Positions 36,634 through 45,503 of a stretch of 64,000 bases of DNA are shown here, in pieces. This DNA is from Methylobacterium sp. Leaf125 (GTDB lineage Bacteria > Pseudomonadota > Alphaproteobacteria > Rhizobiales > Beijerinckiaceae), in assembly GCF_001423085.1 (NCBI RefSeq), contig NZ_LMNU01000045.1, positions 62,001-126,000 on the forward strand, in the 5' to 3' direction. The notes under the pieces are model-generated. The model was not told the DNA's origin. It saw nothing but the letters and a program-made list of their open reading frames with translations, and ran no database searches. The position numbers and the translations under genes were made by a program. Each line of letters begins with the position of its first letter. Positions within the stretch are counted from its first letter, which is position 1.

Positions 36634-37941
36634 TCAATCCGCGCGCTGGCGCCCCTGCACCGGGTTCCACCGCGGCCATCCCAGGAGACGCTGCGGCGCG
36701 AAGGGCGCCACCGGAACGGCGGGCGGGGCCCCGGTGGCGAGATCGGCCACCAGGCGCCCCGTGATCGGACCCGTCGACAGGCCGATATGGCCGTGGCCGA
36801 ACGCGAAGATCAGGCCGCGATGCCGGGGCGCCGGGCCGATTACCGGCAGGCCGTCCGGGGTCGAGGGGCGCGCCCCCATCCAGGGACGGTTGTCGAGGCT
36901 CGCGCCCAGGCGCAGCGTTCCGCCCGCCTCCTGTGCGGCGGCCTCGATCTGAACGTAGTCGGGGGGCGCCTCGCGGGCATTGAGCTCGACCCCGGAGAGC
37001 ACGCGCACGCGCCCCTCCCCCATCGGCGCGATGATCGAGCCGGCGCCGGTGTCGAGGACCGGGCGGGTCAGGGGCGGGCTCTCGGGGTGCAGGGCGTAGT
37101 GGGCGTGATAGCCGCGCTCCGCCGCGAAGGCGAAGCGGTAGCCGAGGCCGCGGGCGATCTCGCCGGAGGCGGCGCCGGCCGCCAGGACGACCTGGCGCGC
37201 CCGCACCGTGCCGCCGTCGTGGCGGACGCACCAGCCCTCCGCCTCGGGCTTGAGGCCCGTCGTAACCATCCGGAGCGTTCGCCCGCCGAGCCCGAGATAG
37301 AGCTGTTGATAGGCCTCCAGCAGCCCGCCCGGATCGCTCACCGCGCCGGTTTCCGGCAGGAGCATGCCCTGGGCGTAGGACCGGATCAGGGCCGGCTCTG
37401 CGGCGCGGATGTCGTCCGGGTCGAGGATTTCGAAGGACACGCCGTGCCGGCCCAGGATCGCGCGCTCCAGGGCCGCGCCGGCGAAGGCGGCGTGGGTGCG
37501 GTAGAGCTTGATCCAGCCGCAGCGGCGCAGCAGATGGCCGGCGCCCGCCCGCTCGGCCAGGGCGAGATGCGCGGGCAGCGCCGCGCTGGTCAGCGGCAGG
37601 AGGGAACCGGCGGCGCGCTCCCAGGCGGAGGTCCGGGCGGAGGCCAGGAAATGCGCCGTCCAGGGCAGCACACGGGCGACGTGGGTGTGGCGCAGGCGCA
37701 GGCCCCGGTCAGCGTTGCGCAGGTAGGACGGCAGCTTGGCCCAGAGGGCCGGGCTCGACATCGGGAAGATCGAGCCCCGGCTGATCACGCCGGCATTGCC
37801 GTAGGAGGTCCGGGCCCGCGCCTCCCCGGGGTCGCAGAGCAGGACGTCGAGGCCCCGGTCCCGCAGGGCGATCGCGGAGGCGAGCCCGACCATGCCGCCC
37901 CCGACGACGACCACCTCCGCCTTCACTGTCTCGACGCTCAT
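36634..37941 (-). CDS. dadA: D-amino acid dehydrogenase family FAD oxidoreductase
   Basis: The 435-residue FAD enzyme of the DAO family has the Rossmann motif VVVVGGGMVGLASA at about 10-23. TSYGNAGVISRGSIFPMSSP is the DadA substrate-loop signature. The C-terminal DGLPVIGPAPRHRGLIFAFGHGHIGLSTGP is diagnostic of DadA. It oxidises D-amino acids to 2-oxo acids, passing electrons to the membrane quinone pool. No alanine racemase dadX or Lrp-type regulator is adjacent. The upstream 117 bp separate it from the DUF2721 gene. Confidence 0.88.
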   Translation of the reverse strand: MSVETVKAEVVVVGGGMVGLASAIALRDRGLDVLLCDPGEARARTSYGNAGVISRGSIFPMSSPALWAKLPSYLRNADRGLRLRHTHVARVLPWTAHFLASARTSAWERAAGSLLPLTSAALPAHLALAERAGAGHLLRRCGWIKLYRTHAAFAGAALERAILGRHGVSFEILDPDDIRAAEPALIRSYAQGMLLPETGAVSDPGGLLEAYQQLYLGLGGRTLRMVTTGLKPEAEGWCVRHDGGTVRARQVVLAAGAASGEIARGLGYRFAFAAERGYHAHYALHPESPPLTRPVLDTGAGSIIAPMGEGRVRVLSGVELNAREAPPDYVQIEAAAQEAGGTLRLGASLDNRPWMGARPSTPDGLPVIGPAPRHRGLIFAFGHGHIGLSTGPITGRLVADLATGAPPAVPVAPFAPQRLLGWPRWNPVQGRQRAD

Positions 37942-38058
37942 CGGACCTCGTCCCATCCCTGCCGGCGGACTGGCGCGTATCAGGGTGCGGCCCAATGATC
38001 GAGACCGCTGGCGCGCACGCCTGCCCCTCGTCCGCAGCGAGGCCGGTCCGCGCGCGGC

Positions 38059-38538
38059 TCAGGAGGCGCCGCGCTCCTCCGCATGCTCCTGCTGGCGGTC
38101 GACCTCGTCCCGGATGCCGCGCCCGGCCATCAGGATCTCGACGAGGAAGGCACAGACCGCGACCACCGTGCAGACCAGCGCCACGCCGAAGCAGACGAAC
38201 AGGATCGAGGCGGTCGCGGCATCGCGCAAGGCCCCGACGAACAGGGTCAGCACCGCGATCCCGGTCATCACCGCGCCGGCGGAGGCCAGGACCACGGCCG
38301 CGTCCAGCACGAAGGAGCGCCGCCGCAGGTACGACAATTGCCGGGAGAGGCGCACGGCTTCGTGGGCGTCGGCGGTTCGCAGGCCGGCTGCCGCGGTATC
38401 GACCTTGTCGGCCACGCGGCCGAGGCGCGTCGAGAAGACGTTGAGGAGTGTCGCGAGTGCCGTCAGCAGGAACGCGGGCGCGAGGGCGACCTGGATGACG
38501 TGGGCGATGTCGTCGGGCGCGACGGGCATGGTGGACAT
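38059..38538 (-). CDS. DUF2721 family membrane protein
   Basis: The 159-residue protein has three TM segments (about 10-32, 78-100, 108-132). Between the first two lies a basic loop with R-L-G-R-V-x-D-K, and LSRQLSYLRRRSFVLDAAVV is the DUF2721 core. Family proteins are small membrane proteins of unknown role. ATG 38538 fits the first TM; further upstream residues are not membrane-like. The C-terminal tail is charged (DEVDRQQEHAEERGAS). Confidence 0.82.
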   Translation of the reverse strand: MSTMPVAPDDIAHVIQVALAPAFLLTALATLLNVFSTRLGRVADKVDTAAAGLRTADAHEAVRLSRQLSYLRRRSFVLDAAVVLASAGAVMTGIAVLTLFVGALRDAATASILFVCFGVALVCTVVAVCAFLVEILMAGRGIRDEVDRQQEHAEERGAS

Positions 38539-38673
38539 GAGGGCCTGATAGGCCAAAGCGCGTCCGGCCGAAATACGCGGCGGTGCTGCCCGAGGCGCCC
38601 GCGGCCACGGTGTCCTCAGGCTCCGATCCCCGATCCTCCGGCGCCCGCAGGGAACCGTCCCGCGACAAAACGA

Positions 38674-38701
38674 TTGACGCCTACATTGGATCTGTTCTAA
38701 T
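38674..38701 (+). promoter_or_regulatory. Sigma70-like promoter of the four-cysteine mini-protein
   Basis: TTGACG, 16 bp, TCTAAT matches the housekeeping consensus in five of six bases at each box. The predicted start is near 38708, about 40 bp before the ATG. It is the clearest vegetative promoter in the window. Confidence 0.65.
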
Positions 38702-38748
38702 TCGTAAGTAGGAACGGCGCTGAGCCGCCCAGGATGGAGATCACCGAC

Positions 38749-38949
38749 ATGGCGAACGCGAAGTGCGAGAGCTGCAAGTTCTTCGACGAGCACAAGGTCA
38801 ACGGCGCCGCCGCGGCCGCTGACGAGGGCCTGTGCCGCTTCAACCCGCCCGTGAACCAGCCGGGCCCGTCGGATCACGGCCTGTGGCCGGTGGTCGGCTC
38901 GGCCGACTGGTGCGGCCACTTCTCGCCCGAGATGACCGCCGCAGAATAA
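38749..38949 (+). CDS. Four-cysteine mini-protein, 66 aa
   Basis: MANAKCESCKFFDEHKV opens a 66-residue cytoplasmic protein with four cysteines: C-x2-C at 6-9, then GLCRFNPP, then DWCGHF near the end. The spacing suggests one zinc site or a small iron-sulfur cluster, with WPVV and GHF aromatic packing like high-potential iron proteins. ATG 38749 is preferred, since GGAGAT precedes it by 9 bp; ATG 38734 is in frame. It has a strong promoter and its own terminator, so it is probably an abundant monocistronic product. I recognise it as a conserved alphaproteobacterial type but know no function. Confidence 0.8.
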   Translation: MANAKCESCKFFDEHKVNGAAAAADEGLCRFNPPVNQPGPSDHGLWPVVGSADWCGHFSPEMTAAE

Positions 38950-38981
38950 GCAGCGGCCTCGATCCCGCTTCGACGCTTCCG

Positions 38982-39006
38982 AAGGCCAGCCGCGAGGCTG
39001 GCCTTT
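38982..39006 (+). terminator. Intrinsic terminator after the mini-protein
   Basis: AAGGCCAGCC (38982-38991) pairs perfectly with GGCTGGCCTT (38996-39005), with loop GCGA and three T at the end. It lies 32 bp after the stop codon and may also serve the convergent cyclase gene. Confidence 0.85.
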
Positions 39007-39066
39007 CTCGTTCCCGCGCCCGTGTCTTCCCGGAGACCGCTCGGCTTCCGCGAACGGACCGCAGCG

Positions 39067-40296
39067 TCACGCATCGGCCTCGGCGTCGTCCGGAAAGGCC
39101 AGCACCTCCAGGGGATCGCCGACGCCGCGCAGGGGAAAGGTCCCGAGGGGCACGAGCTGGTGTCCGTCGCTGGAGCGGGCCGCGAAGGCGCCCGAGAACA
39201 GCACGCTGACGTCGAGGACCTTGGTCAGGCTCTCCAGCCGGGCCGCCACGTTCACGGCGGGCCCGATGATCGTGAAGTCGAGGCGCGAGCGCGAGCCGAT
39301 ATTGCCGTACATCACCGCGCCGACATTGACGCCGATGCCGTAGCCGAGGCGCGGCTGTCCGCGCTCGGCCCGCGCGATGTTCAGCGCCCGCATGGCGGCC
39401 CGCGCCTCCAGGGCGGCGGATTGCGCGGCGGTGCAGGCGGCCGGCGTATCGAGGTGAAAGATCGCCAGCAGGCCGTCGCCCATGAACTTCAGGATTTCGC
39501 CCCCGTGCCGCTCGATCGGCAGGGAGATCGCGTCGAAGTAGTCGTTCAGCAGGGAGATCACATCGTCGCGCGGCCAGAGCTCGGAGATCTCGGTGAAGCC
39601 GCGCAGGTCGATGACCATGATGGCGGCCTCCACGGTGACGCCGCTGCCGCGCCGGGTGGCCCCGTTGAGGATCATCTCGCTGGCATGCGGTCCGACATAG
39701 GTGTCGAGGAGCAGGCGGGTCAGGCGGTTCTTGTGCCGGACCTCCGTCACCACCGACAGAGCCGGCAGGAGCGAGGCCAGCAAATCGAGGTCGTCGGGCT
39801 CGAACCCGCCGGACCGATCGGCCGAGAACGAGATGATGTGGCTCTTGCCGAGGGTGTAGTGCAGGGGCCAGGCGACGTAGTCGGTCAGGCCCTCCGCGCG
39901 CAGGTCGCGGTAGATCCCGTAGTCGGTCGCCGGCTGCGCCGGCTCTTCCAGGCGCTTCCGGACCCGCTCCGCGCCGTTGAAGATCTCGGCGGCCGGGCTG
40001 AGCTTGAACTGGTCGGTGTCGACGATGCCGTACTCGAAATTCTGCATCTCGGCGGCTGCCGCGCCGGTGCGCCAGAGGATGCGGGTTCCGAGCCAGAGGG
40101 GATGATGCGTCCGCAGGTGGATCGTGCCCCGCGCCACCGGGATCCCGGCCTCGCGCAGGCGCCGGCAGAACGCCACGAAGATATCGTCGAGGAAGCGCTC
40201 CCCCCGGGTTCCGGCGAGGAGCCAATCGAGCATCTCTCCGCGCAGCTGCGCCCGCGCGAACCGGCGCGTCTCGTCCTGGTGCAGGGGACTGTTCAT
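39067..40296 (-). CDS. Soluble class III adenylate/guanylate cyclase with GAF-like N-terminus
   Basis: The 409-residue protein has an N-terminal sensor region (about 1-205) with mixed alpha/beta character that looks GAF-like (YVAWPLHYTLGKSHIISFSAD). A CHD cyclase domain follows (about 225-405). AAIMVIDLRGFTEIS carries the first metal Asp, and EILKFMGDGLLAIF carries Lys and the second Asp. GPAVNVAARLESLTK is the end motif. It is a CyaC/Rhizobium-type cyclase with all main residues except the purine Asp (Gly-Pro here). No TM segments. It is on the same strand as, and downstream of, two AraC genes. Confidence 0.87.
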   Translation of the reverse strand: MNSPLHQDETRRFARAQLRGEMLDWLLAGTRGERFLDDIFVAFCRRLREAGIPVARGTIHLRTHHPLWLGTRILWRTGAAAAEMQNFEYGIVDTDQFKLSPAAEIFNGAERVRKRLEEPAQPATDYGIYRDLRAEGLTDYVAWPLHYTLGKSHIISFSADRSGGFEPDDLDLLASLLPALSVVTEVRHKNRLTRLLLDTYVGPHASEMILNGATRRGSGVTVEAAIMVIDLRGFTEISELWPRDDVISLLNDYFDAISLPIERHGGEILKFMGDGLLAIFHLDTPAACTAAQSAALEARAAMRALNIARAERGQPRLGYGIGVNVGAVMYGNIGSRSRLDFTIIGPAVNVAARLESLTKVLDVSVLFSGAFAARSSDGHQLVPLGTFPLRGVGDPLEVLAFPDDAEADA

Positions 40297-40470
40297 GTCC
40301 GCGCCTCGCTGCCTGCTGTCGCCGTCCGGGCCGGGCACGGCGTGCCGGGACCGGCCGGTGGTTCCGCGATCATGGGGCCGCGGCCCCGCTCGCGCCAGGG
40401 CGCTTTCCAGGACAAGTCGCCGTCACGACGAGACGCCGTGACGCCGATGCAGGGTCGCGTCGAAACACGG

Positions 40471-41526
40471 TCATGCCGAGACATCTCGGCGATCCGCGCC
40501 CGGCTCCTGCGGCTCGACCATCCGACGCCAGCGGCCGGGGCTCATGCCCTCCTCGCGGACGAAGACGCGGGTGAAGTGGCTCTGGTCGGCGAACCCGCAG
40601 GCGAGCGCGATCTCGGCCAGCGACGGGCCGGACCCGCGCATGAGGATCTTGGCTCGGGCGATGCGCTGCCGGACGAGCCAGGCATGGGGCGACACGCCGA
40701 GGGATTGGCGGAATGCCCGGGCGAAGTGGCTGACGGAGAGGCCGCACTCCGCCGCGATGGTCTGCAGGCTCGGCGTGTCGCCCAGCTCGGCGCGCAGGCG
40801 GTCCTGGGCGCGGCGCAGCTGCCAGGGGGCGAGCCCGCCCCGGGCAGGCTCGGCGGCGAGGCCCGGATGAGCAAGGAGGCCCGGATGAGCATGGAGGCCC
40901 GGATCGGCATGGAGGCCGATCAGATGCGCCCCGATGGCCCGGCCGATCTGCAGGCGAAAGACGGCCGCGCCGCGGTCCGGCCGATCGAGGGTGGCGGCGG
41001 CGCTGGCGGCGAGGTCATGGATCGTGGGGTCGACCAGGACCTTGCCGTCGACCGGCTTCAGGGCCGCGAGCGGATCGATGTCCCCGAGGCCCATGCTCTC
41101 GGCCACCTCGGCGAGGATCCGGCGCGACAGCCAGATCTGGACCGCGCCGCCCCGCTCGGCGGCCGGGGGCCTGTTGCGGTGATCGAGGAGCGTCACGGAA
41201 CTGGTGCAGACGCGCTCGGGGGCGGGGCGGAAGCAACCGCCCGCCGGCCAGCCTCCCTCATCCGCCAGCTGCACCCGGATCAGCAAGCCGGCGCCGTAGC
41301 GCTGCGGATGCGGTGCCGCCGGGCGTCCACGCGCGCGGAGGTCCGAGACCACGATGCCGTCCGTTTGCGGAACCGGCGAACGGGTCGTTCGGACCGGGTC
41401 GGAGCGGGACTCACGCTTGGGTTCGACCGTGCGCGGGCGCAGGCCCGGCTCCGGGGCGGGCCGCCGGCTGCGTAGCAGCGGCGGGATCGCGATCCGGACC
41501 GCAGGGGTGTCGGCTGGCCGATGCAT
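40471..41526 (-). CDS. AraC-family transcriptional regulator, copy 1
   Basis: The 351-residue protein has a ligand domain (about 60-245) and a C-terminal double helix-turn-helix (about 255-345). The first HTH is SLQTIAAECGLSVSHFARAFRQSLG and the second is SLAEIALACGFADQSHFTRVFVREEG, ending in PGRWR. Between the domains lies a repeat-made loop HADPGLHAHPGLLAHPGL. ATG 41526 is used; a GTG four codons upstream is possible. It resembles the next AraC gene in architecture, and both are read away from the histidine kinase gene. Confidence 0.87.
   Translation of the reverse strand: MHRPADTPAVRIAIPPLLRSRRPAPEPGLRPRTVEPKRESRSDPVRTTRSPVPQTDGIVVSDLRARGRPAAPHPQRYGAGLLIRVQLADEGGWPAGGCFRPAPERVCTSSVTLLDHRNRPPAAERGGAVQIWLSRRILAEVAESMGLGDIDPLAALKPVDGKVLVDPTIHDLAASAAATLDRPDRGAAVFRLQIGRAIGAHLIGLHADPGLHAHPGLLAHPGLAAEPARGGLAPWQLRRAQDRLRAELGDTPSLQTIAAECGLSVSHFARAFRQSLGVSPHAWLVRQRIARAKILMRGSGPSLAEIALACGFADQSHFTRVFVREEGMSPGRWRRMVEPQEPGADRRDVSA
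40858..40911 (-). repeat. Three 18-bp in-frame repeats in the first AraC gene
   Basis: Units at 40858-40875, 40876-40893 and 40894-40911 differ at a few positions and encode the hexapeptide (H/L)A(D/H)PGL. They sit in the linker between ligand and DNA-binding domains. Confidence 0.85.
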
Positions 41527-41638
41527 CCTCGTCTCCACACCAGACCTTCGGGTGAGGACACCATGCCGGCGGGGTGCGGCAAGGGTCTTTCGCAGACTTG
41601 CTCGGCCGTTCCGCGATCCTGCTGTTTGCCGGGTCGCC

Positions 41639-42571
41639 TCAGGGCGAGAGCTGGCGGTATTCCCCCGGCGTGCAGCCCGTGACCCGCTTGAACGCGGTGC
41701 TGAAGGCGGCCTGGCTCGAGAAGCCGGACGAGAGAGCGACGTCCACCAGCGGCAGCTTGCGCTCGGCCAGGAGCCGGCGGGCGCGGGCCAGGCGCTCGGC
41801 GCTGACGAAGCCGTAGGGCGTCTTGCCGGTGACGCGCTTGAACAGGCGCGCGAAGTGGAACGGGCTGAGGCAGGCGGCGGCGGCGAGTTCGGTCACGCTG
41901 AGGTCGCGATCGAGGTTGTCGCGGATGAAGGCGATCGCCCGCTGGATGCGCTCGGGACAGTCGTGATCGCCACCGGCCGCATCGGCACCGTCCGGACGGT
42001 CATGCCCGTAGGCCTGTGCCACCCGGGCCGTGAGGGCGAGGGCCGCCGCCTCCACCATCATCCGGCCGGCCGAGGATTCCTGAATGAGTTCGCTCAGGAT
42101 CGACAGCCCGATCTGGCGGATGAGCGGGTCCGGCACATCGGCGAGGTAACGCACGGTGTCGGCGCGGATGCGGGCATCGCCGTAGAGGTTCGCCAGGGCC
42201 GCGAAACGCTCGGCCGGCAGGTAGATGTGCAGGATCTCGCTCAACGGGGCCGAGATATTGATGTCGTCCTCCCCGACGCCGACGGGGCAGAGCCAGATCG
42301 TCCCCGCCTCGACCGCCGTCCGCTGGCGGAGACCGGCGCCCTTGCGACTGACATGCGCACCCGGGATGCGGCGGGTCGCCAGGGTGATCTCCATCTGGGT
42401 CGGCACGATCGCCGGCAGGTCGCCGGCCGGGTGCGAGCGCAACTCCGCCGCGACGCCCTGCCACTGCCGGCCCCGGGAGGTCGCGAGCAGGCCGGCATGG
42501 GGAAACTTGTGCGCGCTGTGCCGATGCAGATCCATGCCCGCAACGTGCAATCCATGCGCCGGGCGCGCCAT
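41639..42571 (-). CDS. AraC-family transcriptional regulator, copy 2
   Basis: The 310-residue regulator ends in an intact AraC/XylS domain: LSVTELAAAACLSPFHFARLFKRVTGKTP, then LPLVDVALSSGFSSQAAFSTAFKRVTGCTP. The ligand part shares ordered features with the copy 1 gene (GTIWLCPVG, EILHIYLPAERF, DPLIRQIGLSILSEL), so the two are paralogues. ATG 42571 is used; in-frame ATG 42535 is an alternative. It is divergent from the sensor kinase, only 59 bp between starts, so it may control that operon. Confidence 0.87.
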   Translation of the reverse strand: MARPAHGLHVAGMDLHRHSAHKFPHAGLLATSRGRQWQGVAAELRSHPAGDLPAIVPTQMEITLATRRIPGAHVSRKGAGLRQRTAVEAGTIWLCPVGVGEDDINISAPLSEILHIYLPAERFAALANLYGDARIRADTVRYLADVPDPLIRQIGLSILSELIQESSAGRMMVEAAALALTARVAQAYGHDRPDGADAAGGDHDCPERIQRAIAFIRDNLDRDLSVTELAAAACLSPFHFARLFKRVTGKTPYGFVSAERLARARRLLAERKLPLVDVALSSGFSSQAAFSTAFKRVTGCTPGEYRQLSP

Positions 42572-42630
42572 TATACAGGTGTATCGGAGACCCCCGGGCG
42601 CGGGCCCGCTATCCTGGCGGACCCCGGTGG

Positions 42631-44193
42631 ATGAGGTGCATGCGGCACGGTTTCTCGCGGCAACGGTTCTCAGGCCCCATGCTGTCGCGACAGACGCTGT
42701 CGCGGCAGGTCTTCTCCCGCTGGCCGAGCCGGGCCTCCGCCTCGGCCCATGACGGGCCCATCGGCAGCGACGACCTGCCGGCCTGGATGCTGGCCGCACC
42801 GACGAGCCCGCGCCGGGCCTGGGCGGCGGCCGTCGGCACGGCGGCCCTGCTGATCCTGCCGCCCCTGGGCCTCGCCGGCCTCGCGGGCTGGGCCGCCGCG
42901 GCCGGGGGCGGTGCATCGGCCGCGGTGTTGATCGGGCTCGCCCTCGTGGCAGGGGGCGCGGCCCTCACCCTGGCGGCCCGACAGGCACAGCGGCACCGGA
43001 TCAGCGAGACGCGCCTGGCGGCCATCTTCGAGCGCTCCGGCATCTCGATGTGGCGCGAGGACTGGACGGCGGCGGGCGAGGCGGTGATGGCCCTGCGCCG
43101 GGCCGGCACCGTGGACATCGAATCCCACTTCGCCAGCCGGCCGGAGGCGCTGCGTGCCCTGCGCCGGCAGGTCATCGTCACCGACGTGAACGGCTTCACG
43201 GTCGAGGAGACGGGCGCCTCCGGCAAGGAGGCCTTTCTGGGTCCCCTGGACCGTCTCCTGCCGGACACCGACCAGACCTTCGTGCAGTGGCTGGTGGCCT
43301 TCGGCCGGGGCGACCGCTTCTTCCGCTCGGAAGCCCACGTGGTGCGCGCCGACGGCAGCGAGGTCGACATGCTGTTCACCGCCATGCTGCCCCGGGACCT
43401 GGCCGGCTTCTCCGAGATCGTCGTGACGGCCCTCGACGTCACGGCCTTCAAGCAGGCGCAGCAGCGCTTCGCCCTGGCCGACACCGCGCTAGCGCGCGCC
43501 TCCCGCATCACCACCGTGGGAGCGCTGAGTGCCTCCATCGCCCATGAGGTCAATTCGCCCCTGGCGGCCATCCTGGCCAACGCACAGGCCGCCGCCCGCT
43601 GGCTGCGGCGCCCGGTGCCGGAGATCGGCGAAGCCTCGGCGGCCCTCGACGACGTCGTGACCGAGGCGACCCGCGCCCGCGACGTGATCGCCCGGACCCG
43701 GTCCTATCTCGGCAACGCCCCGCGCGCCTCCGCCGCCGTCGATCTCCTCCAGGCGGCGCGCGACGCGAACTTGCTCGTCGAGGGCGAGCTGCGCCTGCAC
43801 CGGGCCGCCGTCCACATCGCGGCGGAGGGGGACATCCCCTGGATCGACGCCGATGCGATTGGCCTGCAGCAGGTCTTCGTGAACCTGCTCCTGAACGCCG
43901 CCCAGGCGATGGCGGAGGGGGACGGACCGCGCGACGTCACCGTGACGATCCGGGCCACGGGCGACGCGGTGGCGGTCGACGTCAGCGATACCGGCCCCGG
44001 CATCGCGCCCGAGCGGCGCGCCCGGATCTTCGAGCCGTTCCACTCGACCAAGGCGGGCGGGATGGGCATGGGGCTCGCGATCTGCCGTAACCTCATCGAT
44101 GCGCATGGCGGCGACATCTGGGCCGATGCCGCGCCCGGAGGCGGGGCCGCCTTCCACTTCACCCTCCCGGTCGCCGGACCCGCCCATGGCTGA
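42631..44193 (+). CDS. Sensor histidine kinase
   Basis: The 520-residue membrane sensor has two TM helices (about 64-88 and 92-116). A PAS-like domain follows (about 125-275, ending in VVTALDVTAFKQAQ). The HisKA dimerisation helix carries His305 in SIAHEVNSPLAAI. The HATPase_c domain has N-box VFVNLLLNAAQAM, G1 VSDTGPGIAPE and G2 GMGMGLAICR. The N-terminal 35 residues are built from repeats (SRQxx units). It overlaps the first response regulator gene by 8 bp, so signalling proteins are made together. The sensed signal is unknown; PAS points to a small ligand or redox. Confidence 0.9.
   Translation: MRCMRHGFSRQRFSGPMLSRQTLSRQVFSRWPSRASASAHDGPIGSDDLPAWMLAAPTSPRRAWAAAVGTAALLILPPLGLAGLAGWAAAAGGGASAAVLIGLALVAGGAALTLAARQAQRHRISETRLAAIFERSGISMWREDWTAAGEAVMALRRAGTVDIESHFASRPEALRALRRQVIVTDVNGFTVEETGASGKEAFLGPLDRLLPDTDQTFVQWLVAFGRGDRFFRSEAHVVRADGSEVDMLFTAMLPRDLAGFSEIVVTALDVTAFKQAQQRFALADTALARASRITTVGALSASIAHEVNSPLAAILANAQAAARWLRRPVPEIGEASAALDDVVTEATRARDVIARTRSYLGNAPRASAAVDLLQAARDANLLVEGELRLHRAAVHIAAEGDIPWIDADAIGLQQVFVNLLLNAAQAMAEGDGPRDVTVTIRATGDAVAVDVSDTGPGIAPERRARIFEPFHSTKAGGMGMGLAICRNLIDAHGGDIWADAAPGGGAAFHFTLPVAGPAHG
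42682..42711 (+). repeat. Two 15-bp in-frame repeats at the start of the kinase gene
   Basis: The units at 42682-42696 and 42697-42711 encode LSRQT and LSRQV, with two more diverged copies (FSRQR, FSRW) before and after. They extend the cytoplasmic N-tail. Confidence 0.75.
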
Positions 44194-44605
44194 ATCCGCC
44201 GCGGGCGATTCCACCCGGAACTCGGCGCCGCGAGCGCCCGTCGTCGCCATCGTGGACGACGACCCGGCGATCCGCTCGGCCCTGTCGCGGCTCGCCCGCT
44301 CCCTCGGCTACGCCCCGGCTCCCTTCGCGGGGGCCGAGCCACTCCTGAAGGCGGCGGACGATGCGGGGATCGCCGTCGTCGTCACGGACGTGCAGATGCC
44401 GGGCCTGAGCGGTCTCGACCTCCTGCGCCTCCTGCGCCTGCGCCGGCCGACGCTGCCCGTCATCGTGATGACGGCCTATCCCAGCGAGGCCAGCCGCGCG
44501 CGGGCGCTGGCCTCGGGCGCCTTCGCCTACCTCGCCAAGCCCTTCGACGCCGAGCAGTTCGAACACTGCCTGGGCAGCGTCCTCGGCATCACGCGCGACC
44601 CGTGA
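44186..44605 (+). CDS. Stand-alone receiver-domain response regulator
   Basis: The 139-residue protein is a single CheY-like receiver domain. The acidic pocket is VDDDP (24-28), the phosphoacceptor is Asp68 (VTDVQMPG), and the invariant Thr (VMTAYP) and Lys (LAKPFD) follow. There is no output domain, so it passes phosphate on or acts by binding. Its ATG overlaps the kinase stop (ATGGCTGA). With the next gene it may make a kinase - receiver - FixJ relay. Confidence 0.9.
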   Translation: MAESAAGDSTRNSAPRAPVVAIVDDDPAIRSALSRLARSLGYAPAPFAGAEPLLKAADDAGIAVVVTDVQMPGLSGLDLLRLLRLRRPTLPVIVMTAYPSEASRARALASGAFAYLAKPFDAEQFEHCLGSVLGITRDP

Positions 44606-44703
44606 TAGGCAGGCCCAGATCAGCAGTGGCCAAGCCGCAGATGATGCACCGGGTTGGTCCGTATCTTGTAAGCCAGCCCTGCGTATTCGCACTCCTCTGG
44701 AAG

Positions 44704-45327
44704 ATGTCCGAAGCGACCGTCCATATCGTCGACGATGATCCGGCCCTGCGCTGCGCGCTGATGCGCCTGTGCCGGTCGAGCGGATTGCTTGCGGTCGGTC
44801 ACGGAGATGCCGCTGGACTCGCCGCGACACGGGTCCGGACCGCACCGGAATGCATCCTCCTCGACGTTCGACTTGCCGGGGAGAACGGCCTCTCGGTCCA
44901 GGAAGCCCTGCGTTCGGCCGGCAGCACCGTGCCGATCATCTTCCTGACCGGCTTCGGCACCATCCCAATGACGGTGCGGGCGATGCGCGGCGGCGCGAGC
45001 GAGTTCCTCACGAAGCCGGTGGTGGCCGAGGTTCTGCTCGACGCCGTGCACCGGGCCCTCGCAGCCGATGCGGCGGCCCTGGAGGCCCATCGCGCCCGGG
45101 AGGCCGTGGCCGAGCGCCTGCAGGCCCTGACCCCGCGCGAACTGGACGTCCTGCGCTGCGCCATCGGCGGCCTGATGAACAAGCAGATCGCCGCCGAACT
45201 CGGGATCACCGAGATCACCGCCAAGGTCCACAAGCGGCGGGTGATGGAGAAGATGCAGGCCCGGTCCCTGGCCGACCTCGTGCGCATGGCCGACCAGATC
45301 GGCGTGGCGGCGACCCGCCAGCGCTGA
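44704..45327 (+). CDS. FixJ/NarL-type response regulator
   Basis: The 207-residue protein has a receiver domain (about 1-120; VDDDP at 10-14, phosphoacceptor Asp54 in [14 protein letters not shown] Lys). A LuxR-type helix-turn-helix follows (about 140-200; [15 protein letters not shown], then [21 protein letters not shown]). This is the FixJ order. ATG 44704 starts the receiver domain; the longer frame from 44602 overlaps the previous gene and is unlikely. It is likely the transcriptional output of the adjacent kinase. Confidence 0.92.
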   Translation: MSEATVHIVDDDPALRCALMRLCRSSGLLAVGHGDAAGLAATRVRTAPECILLDVRLAGENGLSVQEALRSAGSTVPIIFLTGFGTIPMTVRAMRGGASEFLTKPVVAEVLLDAVHRALAADAAALEAHRAREAVAERLQALTPRELDVLRCAIGGLMNKQIAAELGITEITAKVHKRRVMEKMQARSLADLVRMADQIGVAATRQR

Positions 45328-45503
45328 GGCACGGCGCGAAGGTTCAAAGCAAAGTTGGATTCGACAATCCATCCCGTCCCCCCGGCCCCACAGGTGACCG
45401 GCCCGCACCCGGAGCCGCCTCGCGTGCTAGGCTCGGCACGCCCGGCGCGACGGTCGGCGCGGGACCGGTCCGGCTTGGCGGCCCTGATGCAGGAGGACAT
45501 CGA

